DNA of 64,000 nt from Aquilaria yunnanensis (lineage: Eukaryota > Streptophyta > Magnoliopsida > Malvales > Thymelaeaceae). The notes under the pieces are model-generated. The model saw only the letters and a program-made list of their open reading frames with translations, ran no database searches and was not told the DNA's origin. How positions within the stretch are numbered: the stretch's first letter is position 1; every line of letters begins with the position of its first letter. The DNA lies in assembly GCA_039654915.1 (NCBI GenBank), contig CM077596.1, positions 73,843,751 through 73,907,750 of the forward strand. The letters run 5' to 3'. This document shows, piece after piece, positions 57,444 through 64,000 of this stretch. Made by a program: the position numbers and the translations under genes.

Positions 57444-57992
57444 CTATGAATCGGTGATTTGCATCCCATCCAGTTTTCTCACAAACTGGCAAACTGGGTC
57501 GTTTAAAGTCAGATTCCCAAGACTATAACGATCTCGTTCTTTTTGGAAAATTATCCATAATCCAACAACCTCAAATTGCACTATTCCGCAAGAATGCGCT
57601 TCAAGAACCTCTCGAATATCTTCTAGAGATTCCTTACGCAAGCCATTCTTGATGAATTTTATTCTATCATTACGATTTCTGGTGATCACTCCTGGAGAAC
57701 GACATTTATTGCCGCAAATCCACCATCCACAATTATGACAAACGCCTAGCCTCTTTACTCTTCTTTTTTTGGCATAAGCGCTTTTACCAAAGTCGGGCAT
57801 ACGGGGAAAGAACGCTTCGGGAACTTCACCAGCTGAACGAACCTTAGCTTCAATTAGCCACCGCACATTATCAGGGATGCCTTTGTGCATAAATACTCTG
57901 AATCGTTCACATCTAGCTTGATAAATCTTTTTAAGAACATTTATTGGGAAGGAAGGAAAATACTTTCGTAAGGCGGAAAGAGAAGACTCCAT
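57444..57992 (-). CDS. Basic cysteine-rich protein, viral nucleic-acid-binding-protein-like, copy 1
   Basis: Intact, intronless, 182 residues. The N-terminal half is helical and charged (LRKYFPSF, VLKKIYQARCERF, RWLIEAKVRSAGEV). The centre has a basic run followed by clustered cysteines (AKKRRVKRLGVCHNCGWW, then CGNKC), and GVITRNRNDRIKFIKNGL follows. A basic run, a C-x2-C...C-x3-C cluster and a G-I-S/T-x-N...F-I-x-x-G-L segment are the layout of the nucleic-acid-binding (cysteine-rich) proteins of carla- and allexiviruses, from which homology is inferred. The C-terminal third (LGNLTLNDPVCQFVRKLDG) has no counterpart I recognise. The ATG at 57992 is chosen because a TATA box (58051-58058) lies 59 bases upstream. 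The gene is head to tail with two paralogues. Its role in the plant is unknown. Confidence 0.65.
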   Translation of the reverse strand: MESSLSALRKYFPSFPINVLKKIYQARCERFRVFMHKGIPDNVRWLIEAKVRSAGEVPEAFFPRMPDFGKSAYAKKRRVKRLGVCHNCGWWICGNKCRSPGVITRNRNDRIKFIKNGLRKESLEDIREVLEAHSCGIVQFEVVGLWIIFQKERDRYSLGNLTLNDPVCQFVRKLDGMQITDS

Positions 57993-58050
57993 TGATGAAG
58001 GAGGCAAAGAAAGAAATTAGTGATTGTAGGAAACGAAAATAACTAACACA

Positions 58051-58058
58051 TATTTATA
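58051..58058 (-). promoter_or_regulatory. TATA box of copy 1
   Basis: CACTATAAATATGTG on the minus strand, followed by a short pyrimidine-rich leader to the ATG at 57992. Confidence 0.55.
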
Positions 58059-58208
58059 GTGATGAAAGGGATAATGCGTTAATTACACTTACAGAAGCAA
58101 GTACATTATTGTCAAAAGAAAAGACAAATGACAGCTTATATGTACAGGAATCATGACCGTGGCTCTCATCTTCCACTGATTTATGTCCAGTAATGGCTTC
58201 AATGCCTT

Positions 58209-58757
58209 CTATAAGTCGGGGATTTGCTTCCCATCCAGTTTTCTTACAAACTGACAAACAGGGTCGTTTAAAGTCACATTCCCAAGACTGTAACGATCTT
58301 GTTCTTTTTGGAAAGTCCACCATAAATCCATAATTTCCCATTGCACTATTTCACAAGAATGTGTTTCAAAAGTTAATAGGATATCATCCAAAGATTCCTT
58401 ACGCAGGCCATTCTTGATGAATTTTCTTTTATCTTCATGATTTCTGGAGATGTATCCTAAAAAGCGACATTTAGTATTACAATTCCATCGTCCACATTTA
58501 TGACAGACACCTAGCCTCTTTGCTCTTCGCTTTTTAGCATAAGCGCTTTTACCAAAGCCGGGCATACGGGGAAAGAACGCTTCTGGAACTTCACCAGCTG
58601 AACGAACCTTAGCTTCAATTAGCCACCGCACATTATCAGGAATGCCTTTGTGCATAAAAACTCTGATTCTTTCACATCTAGCAAGGTAGATCTTTTTAAG
58701 GACTTTTATTGGAAGAGAAGGAAAGTATTTTCGCAGGGTAGAAAGAGTAGAATCCAT
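58209..58757 (-). CDS. Basic cysteine-rich protein, viral nucleic-acid-binding-protein-like, copy 2
   Basis: Same length as copy 1 (549 nt, 182 residues) and aligned without gaps, so selection or recent duplication has kept the frame. Central motif AKKRRAKRLGVCHKCGRW then CNTKC, followed by GYISRNHEDKRKFIKNGL. Differences from copy 1 are concentrated in residues 110-150 (the region after the cysteines). The ATG is preceded by a TATA box at 58837-58844 (TATAAATG on the minus strand). The spacer to copy 1 is 216 bp. The resemblance to viral nucleic-acid-binding proteins is by motif only. Confidence 0.65.
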   Translation of the reverse strand: MDSTLSTLRKYFPSLPIKVLKKIYLARCERIRVFMHKGIPDNVRWLIEAKVRSAGEVPEAFFPRMPGFGKSAYAKKRRAKRLGVCHKCGRWNCNTKCRFLGYISRNHEDKRKFIKNGLRKESLDDILLTFETHSCEIVQWEIMDLWWTFQKEQDRYSLGNVTLNDPVCQFVRKLDGKQIPDL

Positions 58758-58836
58758 TGATGAGAGAAGAATTTGAGAGATGATGGAAAGGAATTAGTTA
58801 TTGAAGGAAACTTAGATAACCGACTGGAAGAACATG

Positions 58837-58844
58837 CATTTATA
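58837..58844 (-). promoter_or_regulatory. TATA box of copy 2
   Basis: GCTATAAATGCATG on the minus strand, 80 bases before the ATG at 58757, in a spacer related to those of copy 1 and the LOG-like gene. Confidence 0.5.
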
Positions 58845-59005
58845 GCGATGAAATGGATAACGTGTCGATTACACTTAGGAGAGCATGTACATCTGTCAAA
58901 AGAAAATGCAAACTTTTCCAAATATAACAAACTGTATGTACAGTAATTGTGACTGTGGCTCACATCTTCCACTGGTTTTATGTCCAATAACGGCATTAAC
59001 GGCTT

Positions 59006-59554
59006 CTATGAGTCGAGGATTTGCTTCCCATCCAGTTTTCTTACAAGCTGGCAAACAGGGTCATTTACAGTCAGATTCCCGGGACTGTAACGGTTTCATT
59101 CTTCATGAAAAATGCTCCATAAACCAAGAAGTTCACGTTGCACAGATCCACAAGAATGCGTCTCAAGAGTCAATTGGATATCATCCAACGAGTCCTTACT
59201 CAGGCCATTCTTAATGAATCGTATTTTATCTTCTCGATTATCAGAAATCATCCCTAAAGAACGACATTTAGTATTACAAGTCCACCGTCCACATTTATGG
59301 CAGACTTGTAACCTTTTCGCTCTTCGCTTTTTGGCATAAGAGCTTTTGCCTATACCAGGCATGTGAGACACAAATGCCTCTGGGATTTCACCTGCCAGAC
59401 GAACCTTGGCTTCGATTAACCACCGCACATCTTCAGGGATTCCTTTGTGCATCAGAACTCTTAATCGTTCACAGCGAACTTGGTAGATCTTTTTGAGAAT
59501 GTTCATTGGGAGAGAAGGGAAATACTTTCGCAAGGCGGAAAAAGTAGGATCCAT
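59006..59554 (-). pseudogene. Copy 3 of the cysteine-rich gene, one nonsense codon
   Basis: Again exactly 549 nt and co-linear with copies 1 and 2. Central motif AKKRRAKRLQVCHKCGRW then CNTKC is intact, but codon 153 is TGA (59096-59098) where the paralogues have an Arg codon, cutting off the conserved C-terminal 30 residues. Upstream similarity to the other two spacers ends near 59630 and the TATA box is not seen. It is therefore the most decayed of the three, or it makes a shortened 152-residue protein that still has the cysteine cluster. Confidence 0.7.
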
Positions 59555-59639
59555 TTTCTAGGAGGAAGTAAAAGAAAGAAGGGGTGAAGGAATCAGTTAT
59601 TATGGGCAACTGAGAGAACCGACTTGAGAGTCACGGAGT

Positions 59640-60080
59640 ACCGTATCCGCCATTTAACCGGAAAAGTGGATCCTACTTCATTTTGATGTGATAGATATTT
59701 TTTATATTCCATCGAGCTGACGTCGATCCAGTCCTCGATTATTGAATCCATTGCCCGCTTTTGACAAATTTTCAACGACAATATTTCTTGATGTCTGCCT
59801 TATCTTTGACTATCTCTTATCTTGGATGCTGCTAAGCTGGCATCAATCCTGTTCTTCCAGGTGTAGCCTCGATTATTGAATCAATTGCCAGGCTTTTGAC
59901 AATATTGTCTACTTTATATTTTTTTTTTATATCTGCCTTATCCTTGGCTATAGCTATCTCTTATCTTGGATACTACTAGCTGGCGTCAATCCGATCCTTC
60001 CAGGTGTAGCCTCGATTATTGAATCGGTAGCCAAGCTTTTGACAATATTGTCTACTTTATTCTTGAATTCCTGATGCGGG
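59640..60080. repeat. Tandem repeat, three diverged copies of 125-165 bp
   Basis: The words CCTCGATTATTGAATC, GCTTTTGACAATATT and GCTGGC(A/G)TCAATCC recur in order three times between about 59710 and 60070. It is non-coding. Confidence 0.75.
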
Positions 60081-61015
60081 TTGGTCCCGCATATTAGCTG
60101 TGTATCCAGTGATAGATTGGTAAGAGCTGATGACATTGAGATCTCAGCTTATATTGTTGTAGCTGTGCCGTGGATGTGCTTCCCGTTTGGTCCTTGTTAT
60201 GTAAAGGCTATGTATACATGATATGAAATGCATGAATGCAGAGCATGTGTAACTAATGGCTTTTTTTTTTTTTGTATGGATCTAATTCTTTATGTCTTTG
60301 TTTTACTGGATCCTCTTTGTGATGGCTTCTTGGACTATCATTGAATCTCTTTATGCTTTCCAGCTTTTGTTCGCTGCCTCAAAAGCCCAACTCTTTTCAA
60401 AATCCTCTTTCTTTGACTTGTTCTTTGAATTTTGGCCTCAATTTCTTTAAAGTTGGCCCGCCTCATAATTTATATCTCTTTCGGGTACTCATCCATTGTC
60501 ATGGATTTGATACCATCAAAGGCTTTACTTTCAATGTCTGCTTTGCCCCTTTTCTTGTGACCGTGCCGACACTTACTTATTCCCATGTTATAATCTGAAT
60601 GATTGCTCTTCCTTGAACTCATGTTTTGATCCATAAGACTTGCCCCCTTGTCTATTAAACTTCTTTGTTGGTGGTACTCCTCTTACGCTTCGTAGAGACT
60701 ACTTTGCCCCCCTGAATATGGTGTTTATGTGGAAAGAGATATCATCTCGCCTTTGATTTAACAGAAGGTCGAGCATTTCTAGACCTTTGTGATGGCACTT
60801 GATCGTAAATATCTCTTACAAGAACCACATCTTATTAAAGAAAGACTCAAGCTATGTCCTCACTTTTAAGTCTACATACATTAATGAATAATGATTTGGC
60901 CTTAAAGAAAAACTTTCATCAATTTGCAAAGCTTGACAAAGTAATTTACGGTCTTTGTTTTTAATTAAAATATCCTGCCATTCTTCCCTTTCCAACTCGA
61001 AGACATAAACTGTGC
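60081..61015. other. Non-coding internal part of the retroelement
   Basis: No coding domain recognised. The 85-codon plus-strand frame at 60341-60598 shows no family resemblance. Confidence 0.45.
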
Positions 61016-61495
61016 AAGGCAATAAGGTAGAAACATGATTTACAATAATAGCCTTTTAACTGACTGAGGATGATATCGAGAGTTAAATGTTAGGTGTGAG
61101 GAAAGTTAAGTTTGAATGTTTTTTTTTTTTGTGGCAGTCTTTTAGCTGAATGAGAATAATATTAAGAGGTAAATATTAGGTCTAAGTAAAGTTAAGTTTG
61201 AGTGGTGTGAAAAAAGGGTCTTTTAATACTACTCATGAGCAGCATTAAATAAGGTAGAAACATGATTCACAATGATAGTCTTTTGACTGAATGAGGATGT
61301 TAGGTCTGAGGAAAGTTAAGTTTAAGTGGTGTGAAAGAATGGTCTTTTAATACTACTCGTGAGCAGTATTAAATAAGGTAGAAACATGTTTCACAATGAT
61401 AGTCTTTTAGCTGAATGAGGATGATAAGTCTGAGGAAAGTTAAGTTTAAGTGGTTTGAAAGAAGGGTCTTTTAATACTACTCGTGAGCAAATTTG
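61016..61495. repeat. Tandem repeat, about 120-bp unit, four copies
   Basis: The unit contains AATAAGGTAGAAACATG, CACAATGATAGTCTTTT, CTGAATGAGGATGA, GAGGAAAGTTAAGTTTAAGT and TCTTTTAATACTACTCGTGAGC. The last two copies are nearly identical. Confidence 0.85.
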
Positions 61496-61659
61496 ATTAT
61501 GATGAAAAACTGAATAGTGATGACCTCAAACTTGCCACTCTTTCCAGAAAGTTAAACCTCATCTGTTGCCCCCCTAACTATCGTGGTCTTTATGTATGCT
61601 TGGCTTGAAAGTTGCTTTTGTCTTCTAGACCGCCTTCGCAGGTTTTCAGTTTAGAATCC

Positions 61660-62300
61660 ATAGCTCACTTGTTTTCTTTTTTTTTCTTTTGCTCTAGTTT
61701 GAGCCCTTTTTTTTCTTTCTTTTTTTTTTTTTTGTTTTTGTTTTTGTTTCCCTTTCTTTTTTTTTGTTTTTTTTTTTTGTTCCTTTTTTTTTTGTGTGAG
61801 CTATGGTGATGACATATTTGATAACTTTCTTGAAGTGAGATGACTCAAGTGGCCTTGCTTGCTCGTGCTTGTTCTCAGTTCTTTTTGGTTTTGAATTTTC
61901 CCTTGTTGGCTTTTTGATGGAAGGGATGAACTTTTTCCTTTTCGGAGTTTTTGTTACAGAGAACCGAGATCATAGCCTTCTTGAAATGAGATGATTCAAG
62001 TGGCCTTACTTGCTTGTGTTTGCTCTCAGTCTCTTTTTTTTTTTTTGTTTTGAATTTTCCCTTGTTGGCTTTTTGATGGAAGGGATGAACTTTTTCCCTT
62101 TTTTTTTTTGGAGTTTGTGTTATGGAGAACCGAGATTATAGCCCTCTTGAAGTGAGATGACTCAAGTGGCTTTATTTGCTTCTCAGTCTCTCTTTTTTTT
62201 TTTGGATTTTCCCTTTAATGGCTTTTTTATGGAAGGGATGAACTTTTTCTTTTCGGAGTTTGTGTTGCGGAAAACTGAGAACCTTTTTTTTTTTTTTTGA
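61660..62300. repeat. T-rich tract then three copies of a roughly 165-bp tandem repeat
   Basis: 61670-61800 is almost all T with scattered C/G. From 61800 the words CTTGAAGTGAGATGACTCAAGTGGC, GAATTTTCCCTTGTTGGC and GGAAGGGATGAACTTTTTC recur three times, each with a T-run of different length. Confidence 0.85.
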
Positions 62301-62514
62301 GCATTTATGAGAATTGGGAAGCCACTGAAGTCATTTAATATGAGAGCTACCTTGTTTGGAAACTAACCCCAAACTTCTTGCAAGGATGTTGATAACCACT
62401 GTGAATTCTTTTTTAGGGTTGAGGTGCAACATATGAAATCCTTCTTACTAGATTTGGCAGCACTTTCAAGATCATTACTATCAAATTTCCCTTAACTTTT
62501 TATTTTCACCCACG

Positions 62515-62880
62515 AGTAGTATCATTTAGAAAGCAAAGTATGATAGCAATAATGGATAGTATAATGGAAAGGAGTGAGAGATGGATGTAAAAACGGAATT
62601 TTTGGTAAGAAGTGGTAGAATGTATAGGTGTAATAATTGAATTTTTGGTAAAAATTGGTAGAATGTGTAGAAGTAATAATGAGATTAAAAAGTGGTAGAA
62701 TGCACACGCAACATCTTTTTGTTAGAGAACAAAAAGAATTACCGGTTGTCGAAAAGTAAAGTGTGATGGCAATAATGGATAGTATAATAGCAAAGAGTGT
62801 AAAAATGGAAAGTAGTAGAATGCACGCATCACATCTTTTTGTTGTACCAGAGAAAGAATACCAGGTGTCCATTTAACAAA
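62515..62880. repeat. Two to three diverged copies of a short segment
   Basis: The words AGCAATAATGGATAGTATAAT, AAAGTGGTAGAATGCAC and CACATCTTTTTGTT recur. The 116-codon minus-strand frame here is a by-product. Confidence 0.6.
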
Positions 62881-63206
62881 GACTACACCCTAGATTCTGG
62901 ACTAAATCTAGGAGAGTTTTACTATTAGATTACTTTTGCAAGCTTTCAAAGATACAAGTTTATTCAAAGGATTCCCTGTCATTCGAAAATGTATGCGGAC
63001 TGTTATATCAGATCTGACTTGGAGCCCTTCCAAAATCAATGTAATTCCAGCTCAAAATCTTCACTTTCAATTACCAATCACATCGGGCCTAGCAGCTTGA
63101 CCTCGGTTTTGTTTGATTTGTAGAGGAATGGCCTCGGGACTTGACGGCTTAAGAGTAGGTTTTGAGATTGGTATAGCATTGACTTCTTGTTCTTTAATGA
63201 TCACAT

Positions 63207-64000
63207 TCACATCATCATAAAAACGATAAGTTGGGATGAGTCTATGAGTCTTTGCAAATTCTTACGGAATTCTGAGCATTCTTGGATAGAATGACTCTTA
63301 CTGTCATGAAAGTTGCACCATTCCTCATCTTCAACTTCTTCATGTCCAAAAGAAGGCTTTCCCATGATAATCCTTTCTTTCACAAGGCATGAATATACAT
63401 GCTTAAGAGGGGTTATGATATCATTGACTGACTTTTTCATCAGCCGGTGTTCTTCTATCATATTAACTGGTTTTTCTTGATGAGGCGGCAATGGATTGTG
63501 AGTGACGTTCGGTTCATCGGAAATGTCCAACCACTTTGACTCGATTAATTGTTGAACTATACGCTTCAATGCCATGCAGTTTTCCAAGCCATGGCCTGGA
63601 ACGCCATCATGATATGGGCAGGTAATGTTAGGGTCATACCACCTTGGATATGGGGGTTTGAATGGCTTTGTAGGAATTGGACGGATAAATTGTCTTTCGA
63701 TGAGTTTTGGGTATAACTCAGTATAAGTCATGGAAATTGGTGTGAAAACTTCTCTTGGTCTTGGTGCAGGTACTGGAGGAGTAGGAGCAGGTGGCCATGA
63801 CTGATTAGGTCTGTTAAAAGGATAATTGTTGGGCCTATTTGGAAGATAATTATTGGGCCTATTCAGAGGATAATCATTGGGCCTATTTGGAAGGTAATTA
63901 TCGGGCCCATTGGCAAAATAGGATAGGCGAGGTCCGATAGCCACAGTATCCACGAGGGGAATCCTTCTTCCGCGTCCTATTTGTTGTACTTCGTCATCTT
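63207..64000 (-). CDS. gag protein of a Tat/Ogre-like retrotransposon (partial, runs off the right edge)
   Basis: The frame is open from the window end to a stop at 63207. It has a repeated Asn-Pro-Arg region (NNYLPNRPN, four or five copies), a conserved segment YPRWYDPNITCPYHDGVPGH, a first knuckle-like motif (CPYHDGVPGHGLENC) with LKRIVQQLIESKWLD, NPLPPH, and a second one (CNFHDSKSHSIQEC). This pairing is typical of Ogre-type gag, where it binds element RNA. After the second motif the frame stops at QLIVFMMM, and no protease, RT or integrase was found further left, so the element is non-autonomous or internally deleted. It shares strand with the LTR and polypurine tract at 54.3 kb. Confidence 0.75.
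   Translation of the reverse strand, partial: DDEVQQIGRGRRIPLVDTVAIGPRLSYFANGPDNYLPNRPNDYPLNRPNNYLPNRPNNYPFNRPNQSWPPAPTPPVPAPRPREVFTPISMTYTELYPKLIERQFIRPIPTKPFKPPYPRWYDPNITCPYHDGVPGHGLENCMALKRIVQQLIESKWLDISDEPNVTHNPLPPHQEKPVNMIEEHRLMKKSVNDIITPLKHVYSCLVKERIIMGKPSFGHEEVEDEEWCNFHDSKSHSIQECSEFRKNLQRLIDSSQLIVFMMM

Noticed and set aside
56298..59554. LOG plus cysteine-rich cluster as an Agrobacterium-derived cT-DNA
   Set aside because: No opine or rol-type genes or border repeats were seen, and the flanking gag, polypurine tract and LTR are on the same strand.

Overview
This is nuclear DNA of a flowering plant, most likely a eudicot. It is AT-rich, full of nested transposons, MITEs and microsatellites, and its host genes are split by GT-AG introns. 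I assembled two spliced genes exon by exon from splice sites and reading phase: a chloroplast ribosome-recycling factor (RRF, minus strand, 37917-41046, 11 exons) and an IQM-like protein whose last exons encode a four-helix membrane domain (minus strand, 49206-51360, 7 exons). All lengths and phases close in both models.

Layout. 1-8192: AT-rich DNA with minisatellites, a hAT-type MITE and perhaps the first exon of a gene running off the left edge. 8194-25533: one nested block bounded by diverged long inverted repeats and a perfect 10-bp target duplication, as in Mutator-like elements. Inside it lie a decayed Tat/Retand-type Ty3-gypsy retrotransposon (10.0-19.1 kb, gag-pol on the minus strand) with a spliced antisense gene on the plus strand, and a PIF/Harbinger transposon (Myb/SANT-like protein plus dead transposase) that is itself split by a 959-bp hAT MITE. 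25.5-37.9 kb: AT-rich repeats, a polyadenylated retrocopy fragment, a CACTA-like element, a duplicated RRF 3' end and two Stowaway-like MITEs. 41.2-49.2 kb: intergenic DNA with an AT-rich minisatellite and a 1.2-kb Mutator-type element with a perfect 10-bp duplication.

51943-64000 looks like the 3' part of a large Tat/Ogre-like LTR retrotransposon on the minus strand: a partial gag at the right edge, no recognisable pol, then a row of intronless genes, a 47/51-bp satellite, a polypurine tract and a 2.36-kb LTR. The row holds three co-linear 182-codon genes for a basic, cysteine-rich protein that resembles the nucleic-acid-binding proteins of filamentous plant RNA viruses, and a LOG-type cytokinin-activating enzyme gene. 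All four share related upstream sequence, with a TATA box in three of them. The third copy has a nonsense codon and the LOG gene a 1-nt frameshift.

The two most novel items are this apparent cargo cluster and the IQM-membrane-domain gene. No tRNA, rRNA or CRISPR array was recognised.
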